Origin: Bacillota bacterium
GTDB taxonomy: Bacteria > Bacillota > Clostridia > Lachnospirales > Lachnospiraceae
Assembly: GCA_023415595.1 (NCBI GenBank)
Contig: JAEZJW010000012.1
Span: 1 to 45,695, forward strand
DNA length: 45,695 nt
Direction: 5' to 3'
A model generated the notes under the pieces. The model made no database searches. It worked only from the letters and a program-made list of their open reading frames with translations, and was not told the origin of the DNA. The position numbers were made by a program, and so were the translations under genes. Within the stretch, counting starts at the first letter, position 1; each line of letters starts with the position of its first letter. Shown piece by piece: positions 8,408-17,008 of the stretch.

Positions 8408-8608
8408 CTAGTTTCTGCTGGTGTCGTTTCTGCTGGAGTTAGAAGTATTGTTTCTGCTGGCGTCATTTCTGCTGTTACTGTTTCTGCTGGCATCATTTCT
8501 GCTGGAGTTAGAAGTGTTGTTTTTGCTGGCATCGTTTCTGCTGTTGTTGGAAGCGTTGTTTCTGCTAGAATTAGAAGCATCGTTTCTACTTGAATTGTTG
8601 TTTTCCAT
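8408..8608 (-). CDS. Small low-complexity Asn/Ser/Arg-rich repeat protein
   Basis: The 66-residue product is almost entirely Asn, Ser, Arg, Asp, Ala and Thr in imperfect repeats of the type SSRNDASN. An AGGAGGT ribosome site lies about 9 bases before ATG and a clear terminator follows, so it is a complete gene despite the simple sequence. No helix, signal or metal motif. The DNA repeat opens frames in other phases; this one is chosen by the ribosome site. Similar very small polar proteins occur elsewhere in the window (15122, 19287, 20724, 28343). Function unknown; a spore-associated or disordered protein is possible. Confidence 0.65.
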   Translation of the reverse strand: MENNNSSRNDASNSSRNNASNNSRNDASKNNTSNSSRNDASRNSNSRNDASRNNTSNSSRNDTSRN

Positions 8609-8753
8609 TATAATATACCTCCTATAATTTTATATAACAGGAGTAGTATTTGTATTTTATTAACAATTTATACAGCGTATATGATCATTATCAATAAATC
8701 TACCCTTTTGCAGGATAAAATGCCAAGATTTTATGTAATCTGCCTGTTCAATA

Positions 8754-8770
8754 TGCTATAATAATATAAT
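8754..8770 (+). promoter_or_regulatory. Extended -10 for the 8867 gene
   Basis: TGCTATAAT at 8754-8762 and a second TATAAT at 8765-8770, about 100 bases upstream; no good -35. Confidence 0.4.
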
Positions 8771-8866
8771 GTATTGTTACATCGATAATTGCTACTGATT
8801 GAAATAGAAGAAATAAGTAAGGAGTAAGGTACATAAGTGCTATGAAGCTCTGAAAGGAATAATTAC

Positions 8867-10129
8867 ATGAGAAAAATTCTAGTAAAGCATAAACTATTAC
8901 GGACTTTGATCGACCTGCGCGGCAATCCCCGTGCCTGCGTTTACACCGAACCTATGTGGGGCCTCTCGATGAATCTATGTCTGCCTTATGCATCTGTATA
9001 TATGCTGACCTTCGGCATGAGTGATGTGCAGGTGGGAATTGTATCCTCGATATATATGTTTTCGCAGATGATCTTTGCATTTCTATCCGGTGCGATTATT
9101 GATAAAATGGGACGCAGGAAGAGTACTTTTGTTTTTGATTTTCTGGCATGGAGCCTTCCCTGCCTCATCTGGGCATCCAGCCAGGGCTTCTGGTTTTTTG
9201 TCGTAGCAGCATTATTTAACGGAATGATGAAGATTACCACAGTCTCTTGGGATTGTCTGCTGATCGAGGATGCCCCTAAGGACAAAATCACTCAGATCTA
9301 TTCCTGGGTCATGATTTCCGCGAATCTCTCCGCACTGTTTGCCCCGATCTCCTCGGTTCTGGTAGCAAAGCTTACCCTGGCTCCGGCGATCCGGATCCTC
9401 TATATCAATGCCTTTATTATCATGACGGCTAAGCTGTTGATCCTGTATAAGTTCTCAACGGAAACAGCAGCTGGTAAAGTCAGGCGCGAGGCAACACGCG
9501 GTATGTCCTGGGGAGAGCTGCTGTCCGGTTACAAAAGTGCATTACGAAAGATATTAACTTCCCACGGTACGAAGTTTGCAATAGTGATCAGTATCCTTGT
9601 TGAGATTGTTGCTATGATCGGAATGACCTTCTGGCAGATCATCGCATCCCGCCGTATTGGTGTTCCGGATACCTTATTGCCCATTTTTCCGATGGCAAGA
9701 AGCATCCTGTCCATTATCCTGTTCTTCACAGTGATCGCACATATCAAGCAGTCAAAGCTGAAGTGGCCGCTGTATGGGGGCTTCTTTAGCTCCATCGTCA
9801 GCTGTATCCTGCTGATCTCAATTACTGACGCGGGCGTATTGGGCTATGTGATCTTATCGGTTTCCTTAATTTTTGAAGCAATGGGTGTCGCTGTTCTGGC
9901 TACCTTAAGAGAATCCCTGGTTGCTATTCATGTCGATCCTACGGAGCGCTCAGGAATTATGGCCTTGCTTCAGACGACGGTAATGCTGGTGAGCGTACCC
10001 TTCGGATACATAGGCGGATTGCTTAGTGATATCTCAAGAATATTGCCCTTTGTTCTGAGTATCACCTTATTACTGACAGGAATTCTGGCTACCACATTGT
10101 TTTATCGTGTTTCAGCAGAGAAATCATGA
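8867..10129 (+). CDS. MFS transporter, 12 helices
   Basis: The 420-residue product has about 12 membrane helices in two halves, with the cytoplasmic loop 2-3 signature of the major facilitator superfamily (AIIDKMGRRKS) at about residues 77-87. A soluble central loop lies near 200-225 (many Lys/Arg). It is unrelated in detail to the DHA2 exporter at 4846. The substrate cannot be read from sequence, and no neighbour gives one: it is alone between its own promoter and terminator. ATG 8867 follows GAAAGGAAT. Confidence 0.85.
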   Translation: MRKILVKHKLLRTLIDLRGNPRACVYTEPMWGLSMNLCLPYASVYMLTFGMSDVQVGIVSSIYMFSQMIFAFLSGAIIDKMGRRKSTFVFDFLAWSLPCLIWASSQGFWFFVVAALFNGMMKITTVSWDCLLIEDAPKDKITQIYSWVMISANLSALFAPISSVLVAKLTLAPAIRILYINAFIIMTAKLLILYKFSTETAAGKVRREATRGMSWGELLSGYKSALRKILTSHGTKFAIVISILVEIVAMIGMTFWQIIASRRIGVPDTLLPIFPMARSILSIILFFTVIAHIKQSKLKWPLYGGFFSSIVSCILLISITDAGVLGYVILSVSLIFEAMGVAVLATLRESLVAIHVDPTERSGIMALLQTTVMLVSVPFGYIGGLLSDISRILPFVLSITLLLTGILATTLFYRVSAEKS

Positions 10130-10164
10130 GTTCTTATTTTACTAATGAATAGATCAAATTCTCT

Positions 10165-10205
10165 AAAAAAGCTTTGCGGTATCAAGATTTCGCAAAGCTT
10201 TTTCA
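10165..10205 (+). terminator. Terminator of the 8867 MFS gene
   Basis: AAAGCTTTGCG and CGCAAAGCTTT arms followed by a T run. Confidence 0.88.
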
Positions 10206-10244
10206 TGTATACGTAATATCTGATGATTGGCTGTATGTCAACTC

Positions 10245-10273
10245 TTGCTAGACGCAACAGAATTTGGTAGAAT
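10245..10273 (+). promoter_or_regulatory. Promoter of the subtilase-vWA gene
   Basis: TTGCTA, 17-base spacer, TAGAAT at 10268-10273; an alternative TATACT lies at 10278-10283. Confidence 0.5.
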
Positions 10274-10327
10274 CAATTATACTATTTTAACATTATAATT
10301 TCATCTAGGTTTTGAAAGGGGCTACAT

Positions 10328-13162
10328 ATGACAAGGTATCCAAAGCTGAAAGTAACATTAATTACGATTAGTCTCGTAATAGGGATTGTTCTTATCGGGT
10401 TTTTCATCGTTTTTCCTACCTGGCATTATTTTTCTGACAATGACAGGGGTGACGATGGGAATGAACCTGAGATTGTAAATGAGATAGAAAACATTGATTT
10501 CAATAGTGAGAACGGAATGCTATATGTTAATGATGAGATAATTGTCATGGCCAAAGAGGGCGTCACAAGAAGTGAAATGGAAGCCCTTGTAAAAGAATTT
10601 CGCGCAGAGATTACTACTGCGATGGAGGATATCGGGTTTTGGCAGATTGGGTTCCGGGATGAGATGACCTATGATGAATTAAATAGAGTATTGAAGAAAA
10701 TTAAAAAAAGTGAACTCGTTGAGGACGCCTATTTTAATACAGTATACGAAACAGAGCCGGATGAGGTGGAAGAAGAGATTGCATCAGCCGACCCATTCTA
10801 CCCGAATGATCCCTGGGATGGGGATGCCGATGCTTGGGATATGGAGGTACCGGGAGGATCCAATTGGGGTATGGAAGCGATTCATGCTCCCTCGGCCTGG
10901 AGCTTCCTGGACCTGATGGCTGATGTTAATATCGGATTAATCGATACGATGGTAGACAAAAGCCATGAAGATATAGACTTGGAAGCGTCCTATGTTACAT
11001 ATACGGAGGATTTCTCCAAAACTTATGATGCGAGCAATCTGCAACCCGGAGATCACGGGACCCATGTATCCGGGATCATGGCCGGCAGCTTCAACAATGG
11101 GAGCGGTATAACCGGTGTCATGGGTGACACAGGCCATCTCTACTATAGTGCAGCCTATACCTTAAAAGACGGGATAAAAGTAAGTGAATACTATACGGCT
11201 TATAATTACCTGGCAGCATTGAAGGCATTGATAGATCAGGATGTCAAGGTAATCAATATCAGCCAGAACACCAGCCGCCTGATTGGTTTCGCTGCCAGCA
11301 GAGGTAATGAGAATGCGATTAATCACCTGGAATATGCAGCAGAAATATCGGGTCATGGCTTGAAGCGGATCATTGATAAGGGGAATGAGTTTGTGATCTG
11401 CGTCGCAGCCGGCAATAGTAATAGCACGAAATATTATAAGAGTAAAAAATCCACCTATGGCTATAAAGAAGAGTGGCAATGGCCATGGGAGTATTTTATG
11501 GATGAATCGGGGGACTCTGATGCCAAATACAATAATTTTCTTAATCTTATAGAAGTTGACGAAGTAAAAGAGAGAATAATTGTTGTCGGCTCGATAGGGA
11601 TAGATTCTAAAAAATCAAAGGCAGATGAAACGAGATATCATTACTCTGATTTTTCCTGTATTGGCAGCAGAGTGGATATCGTTGCTCCAGGCGAAAACAT
11701 CTATAGCAGTATTATTGGAAAATACGCCTATTTGAGCGGTACCTCAATGGCTACACCACATGTATCGGGGGTTGCGGGTCTGGTTTTTGCAAGCAATCCT
11801 GATTTATCCGGTTCTGATGTGAAAAGGATAATCCTAGCTTCATCAACCGGAAGATACTATTATACTGACGGTTATAGCGGACTCATTGATGCAGAAGCGG
11901 CCGTTAAGAATGCAATTTTGACCACGGAGCATTCCGTCAACCGAGTGATTAAGACAGAAACGAATGATGGTCTTGATGTTTGCTTTGTCGTAGATACGAC
12001 AGGCTCAATGGGTGATGATATAGCTAATGCAAAAGAAAATATGAATACTATTCTTGATGAATTGGCTGTCAAAAACGAAAACTTCAGGGTTGCACTGATT
12101 GATTATCGGGATTTCTCTGACAGAGCAGAATCCTACGATTATCCGTTTAAAGTGCAGCTGGATTTCTCTCAGGATAAAGAGGCGATAACCACTGCCATTG
12201 ATGCACTTGATCTTGGTAATGGCGGTGACGATAATGAAACAGTATATTCCGGTCTGATGGAAGCAGCAGGATTGAAGTGGAGGCCTCAGGCGCAGAAGGC
12301 AATAATTGTACTGGGTGATGCACCTCCTCTGGATCCCGAACCAAACACCGGATACACATATGACAGTGTAATTGCCGCGTTATATAACGCAGATATTTCA
12401 CTTATTTCTGAACCCTCGGTAAGTGTTGAAATTACAGGTTATGGAGAATTAATTGGGGATGCAAGTGACAGCCTGATTAAGGTATTTTCAATTGGCACGG
12501 ATGCAAGTGAAGCCGCAGCAGATGCTTTTCGTGGGATATCAGAAGCAACCGGCGGCAGTTATACGGGTGTAGAGGAGGCATCAGAGGTTTCCGATGCTAT
12601 TATTAGTACAATCGAGCAGATTGAAATTATTCCTACATATACAGTTAAGGCATCCTTTGGTGAAGAGTATTCAGGAGAAACAGTTGAATTATACAGGGAC
12701 GGACAATTTGCCTTTGAGATAACACTTGATGAGGATGGAGATCAGAAATTCGAGAACATGGAACTCGACCGATATCAGTGGGCAATTCCCAGGCTGCAGG
12801 TATCCGGGGATGTCAGAATTAAGGAAGACAGCAAGCGTGCTAAAATTTCATATGATGATTTGCCTTGGTATTCATTCGCTATATCCCTTTGGCAGCGGGA
12901 TCGTGTTAAAGTTATCTCTTATGGTATTGTGTGCTTGATCGCATTGGTAATTTTGCTAATCACTATAATTAAAATTAAGCGCAGAATCAAAAATCGTAAG
13001 AAAGAAATAACTTATGGAATTCAGAGTGAGATGATTAACGGACAAAATACTGAGATCAACTCAGATCAGGTAATATACAAGTGCGCGAATTGTGGCGCGG
13101 AGTATCACAGTCCCGTTACATTCTGCGGAGAATGTGGTACAAGAATAAATATCGGTGCCTGA
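10328..13162 (+). CDS. Membrane subtilisin-like protease fused to vWA domain and zinc ribbon
   Basis: The 944-residue product has a membrane helix (8-30), an I9-type propeptide-like region (about 60-140), and an S8 peptidase with Asp206 (GLIDT), His243 (DHGTHVSG), oxyanion Asn363 (AAGNSN) and Ser473 (GTSMATPHVSG), so all catalytic residues are present. A vWA domain follows (about 552-750) with a metal-site motif starting at Asp556 (DTTGSM), then a beta region, a second membrane helix (about 862-884) and a cytoplasmic zinc ribbon with Cys919, 922, 933 and 936. The topology puts protease and vWA outside, tethered at both ends. Such proteins could cut partners captured by vWA. The start follows GAAAGGGGC. 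It seems to have its own transcript. Confidence 0.93.
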   Translation: MTRYPKLKVTLITISLVIGIVLIGFFIVFPTWHYFSDNDRGDDGNEPEIVNEIENIDFNSENGMLYVNDEIIVMAKEGVTRSEMEALVKEFRAEITTAMEDIGFWQIGFRDEMTYDELNRVLKKIKKSELVEDAYFNTVYETEPDEVEEEIASADPFYPNDPWDGDADAWDMEVPGGSNWGMEAIHAPSAWSFLDLMADVNIGLIDTMVDKSHEDIDLEASYVTYTEDFSKTYDASNLQPGDHGTHVSGIMAGSFNNGSGITGVMGDTGHLYYSAAYTLKDGIKVSEYYTAYNYLAALKALIDQDVKVINISQNTSRLIGFAASRGNENAINHLEYAAEISGHGLKRIIDKGNEFVICVAAGNSNSTKYYKSKKSTYGYKEEWQWPWEYFMDESGDSDAKYNNFLNLIEVDEVKERIIVVGSIGIDSKKSKADETRYHYSDFSCIGSRVDIVAPGENIYSSIIGKYAYLSGTSMATPHVSGVAGLVFASNPDLSGSDVKRIILASSTGRYYYTDGYSGLIDAEAAVKNAILTTEHSVNRVIKTETNDGLDVCFVVDTTGSMGDDIANAKENMNTILDELAVKNENFRVALIDYRDFSDRAESYDYPFKVQLDFSQDKEAITTAIDALDLGNGGDDNETVYSGLMEAAGLKWRPQAQKAIIVLGDAPPLDPEPNTGYTYDSVIAALYNADISLISEPSVSVEITGYGELIGDASDSLIKVFSIGTDASEAAADAFRGISEATGGSYTGVEEASEVSDAIISTIEQIEIIPTYTVKASFGEEYSGETVELYRDGQFAFEITLDEDGDQKFENMELDRYQWAIPRLQVSGDVRIKEDSKRAKISYDDLPWYSFAISLWQRDRVKVISYGIVCLIALVILLITIIKIKRRIKNRKKEITYGIQSEMINGQNTEINSDQVIYKCANCGAEYHSPVTFCGECGTRINIGA

Positions 13163-13217
13163 TATTAAGCTGTAACGGATATTATTATTATTTGGATTTA
13201 GATTGGAGCTAATGATT

Positions 13218-13334
13218 ATGACACAAACATATTTTAATTCCGGTTGTGCATTAAGTATCTATAAGCCCGATATGGAAAGAAAGATCCTTAAGTATGTAAA
13301 TGAGAATTATGGAACATATTGCAGGATTACATAG
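13218..13334 (+). pseudogene. N-terminal fragment of a Cys-containing protein
   Basis: A 38-codon frame with GGAG 9 bases upstream begins MTQTYFNSGCALSIYKPDME and stops at TAG 13332. It reads like the start of a longer cytosolic protein: an SGCALSIYKP-type opening with conserved Cys, as seen in some clostridial Cys-rich proteins, then helix and sudden stop. No continuation is found in the other frames before the terminator at 13353. It is probably a deletion remnant; a genuine 38-residue peptide is the alternative. Confidence 0.5.
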
Positions 13335-13352
13335 AGAAGCATTAAACAATAA

Positions 13353-13396
13353 AGGGTAGTACATTTATGCGTGAATAAATGTACTACCCCTTTTTT
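13353..13396. terminator. Bidirectional terminator
   Basis: GGGTAGTACATTTAT and ATAAATGTACTACCC arms, T run on the plus strand and A run on the left; it lies between the fragment at 13218 and the convergent esterase. Confidence 0.85.
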
Positions 13397-13398
13397 CA

Positions 13399-14313
13399 TT
13401 ATTTTGTTGCAGCATAGAATTTAAGATAATCCTTGATACTGTCTCTTCTCAGTGTATGCCCGCCGTCATATAATTGAAATTCCGTGGTGATTCCACGTTT
13501 CTGGAGAGCCTCATATAAGGACTGTAAGCCTGTTGAGAAGGGATCATTGGAATTACCGGCATCGATCTGTACTTTCAGCTTATCAAAACCCTTCTCTTTA
13601 TCAAATTTAGTAATATCGGATATTTCATCAAAGTCGTCATTTGGATACAGCCACTCTTCCAGCTGTGTACCGGAATAATCGCTGGAGATAACAGCGGCAC
13701 TGTACCCTCCAACCTTACTGAACAGATCGGTATGGTGGAAGGCAATGCGGAGAGCAATCATTCCGCCCATAGAGAAGCCTCCGATATACCTGTTGTCAGC
13801 TGAGGGAATGGTATAGTAGTGGGAGTCTATGTAGGGTACCAGTTCCTGGCTGATGTATTTGTCTATATTTCTCTCGTCGATGCTTCCGTCCTCAAGATCC
13901 TTCGAAATCTCCTTAATATCTGCATCCTTGGTGTAAGGGAAGACCATGATAAGCGGTTTTATCTCACCATTTTCTATTAATTCGTCTGCATCCTCGGCTA
14001 TACCATTATTCACCCACATGGCTTCATTAGAACTGTAACCGTTCAAGCCATACCAAACCGGGTATTCATCTCCATCACCGTAACCCTTGGGAAGATAGAT
14101 CATGCAGGGCATTTCTCTCCCCATAAATTCACTCTTAACGGATAGTTTCATCACCTGGGATTCCTGTAATGGTTCCGGGAATAAGGAGCTTTTCAAATCA
14201 TCCTTCTTACGGGTACCGGATATCACCAGGGTTAGGATTACAGCTGCTGCTATTAATATGATAGTAATAAGTAGTATTTTATATCTGCTTATCATTCCCT
14301 GACTTGACTTCAT
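13399..14313 (-). CDS. Membrane-anchored esterase, alpha/beta hydrolase
   Basis: Putative esterase family (esterase D/Fes-like). A membrane helix near the N-terminus (about residues 11-33 from this start) anchors an extracellular alpha/beta-hydrolase domain with the nucleophile elbow GFSMGG and a C-terminal YDGGHTLRR carrying the likely catalytic His. Substrates in this family are acyl or feruloyl esters of sugars, or siderophores; none can be assigned. The start is uncertain: the frame is open to 14382 (TTG), but that TTG touches AAAGGAG with no spacer. ATG 14313 gives a normal basic tail plus helix but a weak ribosome site. Confidence 0.8.
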   Translation of the reverse strand: MKSSQGMISRYKILLITIILIAAAVILTLVISGTRKKDDLKSSLFPEPLQESQVMKLSVKSEFMGREMPCMIYLPKGYGDGDEYPVWYGLNGYSSNEAMWVNNGIAEDADELIENGEIKPLIMVFPYTKDADIKEISKDLEDGSIDERNIDKYISQELVPYIDSHYYTIPSADNRYIGGFSMGGMIALRIAFHHTDLFSKVGGYSAAVISSDYSGTQLEEWLYPNDDFDEISDITKFDKEKGFDKLKVQIDAGNSNDPFSTGLQSLYEALQKRGITTEFQLYDGGHTLRRDSIKDYLKFYAATK

Positions 14314-14514
14314 TCTATTATACACAGCTTCCAAGAACCCACACTTCTTCCGACAGCTGACGGCTGGATTAATTGAAGCCAACTCCTTTCATAGATTATT
14401 ATATTAAATAATCTCGGTAATAGAAATAATCATATAGCCTTATAATATGGTTCACTTTGATGCATTGAGCTTTAATAAAACGGAAAAAAATTACTAATAA
14501 TCTGTAATTTTATG

Positions 14515-14543
14515 TTGAAAAAGGGATATAAATGGTATATTAT
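14515..14543 (+). promoter_or_regulatory. Promoter of the 14607 gene
   Basis: TTGAAA, 17-base spacer, TATTAT. Confidence 0.6.
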
Positions 14544-14606
14544 AACTATATTGATTGTTAAATTTACAACAATGTTTCTTATTTTACTCTCAAGGAGGAA
14601 TATTAC

Positions 14607-14990
14607 ATGAAGAAATATCAGGGCAAAAGATGTAATTATGATATGAAGTTAGATGAAGACAAGAAAGTATTTCATGCACAGGCATCAGGATTTTTTGAAT
14701 CTGAGGACGGAGCTTCCTTCATGCGGGATTATGATGAACTTACAAAGTCCCTGAAGGCTGATGTTTACACATTAATACTTGATGCACCTGAATTAAAACC
14801 GTCCAGTCCTGAAGTTGCGGCTGCATTAAGTATATTACTTCAGAAGTATATGGATGTACCGTTTAAAAAGCGTTATCTCATAACACAAGGGAATCCGGTA
14901 ACCATCATGCAGTTTAAAAGGTTGGGGTCGAAGATTCCCGGTTGGACTGAAGGGGTTCAGTATGTCGATGAGGTTACGGATATAAGATAA
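14607..14990 (+). CDS. Small STAS-like protein, copy A
   Basis: The 127-residue soluble protein starts at ATG after AAGGAGG. The alternation of strands and helices (KVFHAQASGFF, then helix, then YTLILDAPEL, then helix) suggests an alpha/beta fold like STAS/SpoIIAA-type domains. It is a diverged paralogue of the 18592 gene: both share the pattern V-x-A-x-x-x-G-x-F-x-x-E-D, the Asp strand before EL and similar helix spacing. No phosphorylatable Ser in a clear anti-sigma-antagonist motif is seen, so the fold call is tentative. Both copies have their own promoter and a very small polar-protein gene close by. Confidence 0.65.
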   Translation: MKKYQGKRCNYDMKLDEDKKVFHAQASGFFESEDGASFMRDYDELTKSLKADVYTLILDAPELKPSSPEVAAALSILLQKYMDVPFKKRYLITQGNPVTIMQFKRLGSKIPGWTEGVQYVDEVTDIR

Positions 14991-15013
14991 ATTATTCTAG
15001 GTATACAAGATAC

Positions 15014-15043
15014 TAAGGGAAAGCCGGTGGCTTTCCTTTTTTT
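15014..15043 (+). terminator. Terminator of the 14607 gene
   Basis: AAGGGAAAGCC and GGCTTTCCTTT arms with T run. Confidence 0.88.
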
Positions 15044-15121
15044 GATCTCAAAAAATTAACCGGAGAGCATTTAATGATAGAAAAATACAAATAATAAGAA
15101 AAAAGAAGGGAGGTTCATCTT

Positions 15122-15316
15122 ATGGCATTCGGACGCAAATCACGTAATACAGGCAGTGAAAGCACCGGTGACAATAACAGTGCAAGTAATAGTGCAAGGA
15201 ATAGTGCAAGTAACAGTGCAAGCAACAGTTATGGAAGCTATGTAACTGACAGCATGGCAATTGATGAAGATAAGAGTAAGCAGGATAAGAAAAATCCTTA
15301 TTATACCTGGTGGTAA
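15122..15316 (+). CDS. Small Asn/Ser/Ala-rich polar protein
   Basis: The 64-residue product starts at ATG 15122 after GGGAGGT. It has a basic start (AFGRKSR), repeats of NSAS/NSAR in the middle, an acidic-lysine stretch (DEDKSKQDKK) and an aromatic tail PYYTWW. No known family. It resembles the small polar proteins at 8408, 19081, 20724 and 28164 in size, composition and strong ribosome site, without clear alignment. Its own terminator follows. Disordered protein of unknown role. Confidence 0.7.
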   Translation: MAFGRKSRNTGSESTGDNNSASNSARNSASNSASNSYGSYVTDSMAIDEDKSKQDKKNPYYTWW

Positions 15317-15331
15317 TATGATGTACGTAGA

Positions 15332-15360
15332 GAAAGACGGCAGATAATCTGCCGTCTTTC
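15332..15360. terminator. Terminator between the 15122 gene and the convergent MATE gene
   Basis: GAAAGACGGCAGAT and ATCTGCCGTCTTTC arms; short T-rich tail on the plus strand. Confidence 0.8.
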
Positions 15361-15399
15361 TGCTATGATGAATGAATAGATTCTTATGTTTAGAGCAAC

Positions 15400-16761
15400 T
15401 TACCTTGTTACATTCTTCAGCCATTTCATTGTCCTGTACCTCCAATAAGATACAGGTGCCTTTAAGATCTCATCGCTCAGCAGGACCATATAGACGATAG
15501 GAACAGGAAGCTTAAACACAAAGGCTGCCATTGCTCCGAACAGGATTGAGATACCCCAGAGGAAGAAGGCATCCAGATATAAACCGAATTTTGTATCTCC
15601 TCCTGCTCGACAGATGCCGACCACCACGACCGAATTGAAGGATTGGCCGATCGCGAAATAGGACATGACGAACATCATGAAGCTCATATAAGTTTTGGCC
15701 TGATCACTGAGGGAAAGCATGTCTTTTGCTATCAGTGATGTACCCAGGATCACAAAGGATCCGATGATACCGAAGAGAAAGGATAATCGCATAAAGCGCT
15801 TAGCATACAGCTTCGCGCGTTCCTCCTTATTTTCACCGATCGCTTTACCGATCAGAATGGCAGTTGCATTCGCCAGGCCGAAGGATACGATCATGGCCAG
15901 CTGCCTGGTTACCTGAGTTACGGAATTGGCGGCGACCGCAGCCTTTCCGAGATGGCCGATGATAGCTGCATTCGTGGAAGTACCGGCTCCCCAGATCAGT
16001 TCATTGATTAATACCGGCATGGAGTATTTGACAAAGTCCTTCATTAACAGCTTGTCATGGGGAAAGAGATCCTTCATATGAAAACGGACATCTTTATTTA
16101 CGAATTTGGCATAAAATACTACAATCAGGAATTCAATAATTCTTGCAATCAGGGTAGCAAGTGCCGCACCGCGGATTCCCATCGGCTCCAGCCCGAACAT
16201 ACCGAAGATAAATACAAAGTTTAAGAGGACATTTACCACCAGTGACACCAGGTAAACAATCGTTGAGATGATGACCCGTTCGATACTGCGCATGATGTTA
16301 AGGTAAATCAATGTCATCGTAGTGAACAGATAGGAGAAGGCCATAATCCTCAGATAGGATACCCCTGCCTGAATTACATCCTCTTCATTCGAGAATATGC
16401 TCATGATCTGATTAGGGAAAAGTAAAACGGCAGCGGTAAACAAAATAGCGATGTACAAAGCAATCCGCATTGTTATTCCCATTACCTTCTCTATGGTACG
16501 GATATCCTTCTTGCCCCAGTACTGTGCAGTCAGAACACCGGCACCGGAAGTTAATCCGAATAGAATTAAGAACATGATGAACTGAACCTGGCCGGCCAGA
16601 GAAGATCCGGAGAGGGCAGTCTCGCTCACCTTACCTAGCATGACAACATCAGCGGTGGATACGCCTACGTTAATCAGGTTCTGCAGAGCCATCGGTAATA
16701 CCAGGCTGAATACCAGTTTATAAAAGTGTCTTTTTTCTTCTCTGTCTTGATGTTTGTCCAT
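15400..16761 (-). CDS. MATE-family efflux transporter
   Basis: The 453-residue product has the standard MATE length and about 12 membrane helices. Typical features are the N-terminal SLVLPMALQNLINVGVSTAD region, GLTSGAGVLTAQYWGK in helix 2, and the repeated half with NELIWGAGTSTNAAIIGHLG. MATE proteins export cationic drugs or metabolites with Na+ or H+ exchange; this looks like the DinF/NorM-like group common in clostridia. ATG 16761 follows a GGAGA ribosome site. Divergent from the amidohydrolase at 17009. Substrate unknown. Confidence 0.93.
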   Translation of the reverse strand: MDKHQDREEKRHFYKLVFSLVLPMALQNLINVGVSTADVVMLGKVSETALSGSSLAGQVQFIMFLILFGLTSGAGVLTAQYWGKKDIRTIEKVMGITMRIALYIAILFTAAVLLFPNQIMSIFSNEEDVIQAGVSYLRIMAFSYLFTTMTLIYLNIMRSIERVIISTIVYLVSLVVNVLLNFVFIFGMFGLEPMGIRGAALATLIARIIEFLIVVFYAKFVNKDVRFHMKDLFPHDKLLMKDFVKYSMPVLINELIWGAGTSTNAAIIGHLGKAAVAANSVTQVTRQLAMIVSFGLANATAILIGKAIGENKEERAKLYAKRFMRLSFLFGIIGSFVILGTSLIAKDMLSLSDQAKTYMSFMMFVMSYFAIGQSFNSVVVVGICRAGGDTKFGLYLDAFFLWGISILFGAMAAFVFKLPVPIVYMVLLSDEILKAPVSYWRYRTMKWLKNVTR

Positions 16762-16923
16762 GACGGGCTCTCCTTACACTATTCGATCCAAAACATTATT
16801 ATAAGCATTATAACACAAAGAAAACTTACGTAAAGAATAATCATTGAAAATGTTTCAAGAGAAGCCGATAATATTATTCTTTAATCATAGGCAATTTGTC
16901 ATATCAGACAGGAGATGAATCAT

Positions 16924-16952
16924 TTGACATTGACATACATAATCTGTAAAAT
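16924..16952 (+). promoter_or_regulatory. Promoter of the amidohydrolase gene
   Basis: TTGACA, 17-base spacer, TAAAAT. Confidence 0.6.
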
Positions 16953-17008
16953 TGTAACATGTAGTGTACTATTTAAGCATTTATAGAAGTGTCAGGGAAG
17001 GAGATCAT

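Noticed and set aside
8421..8627. Plus-strand frame rich in Leu/Ala/Ser opposite the small repeat gene
   Set aside because: It is the reverse complement of the Asn/Ser/Arg repeats; no ribosome site and the other strand has an AGGAGGT site and terminator.
14350..14395. ATT as start codon of the esterase, 9 bases after AAAGGAG
   Set aside because: Spacing fits, but ATT starts are very rare and ATG 14313 gives a normal membrane N-terminus; left open.
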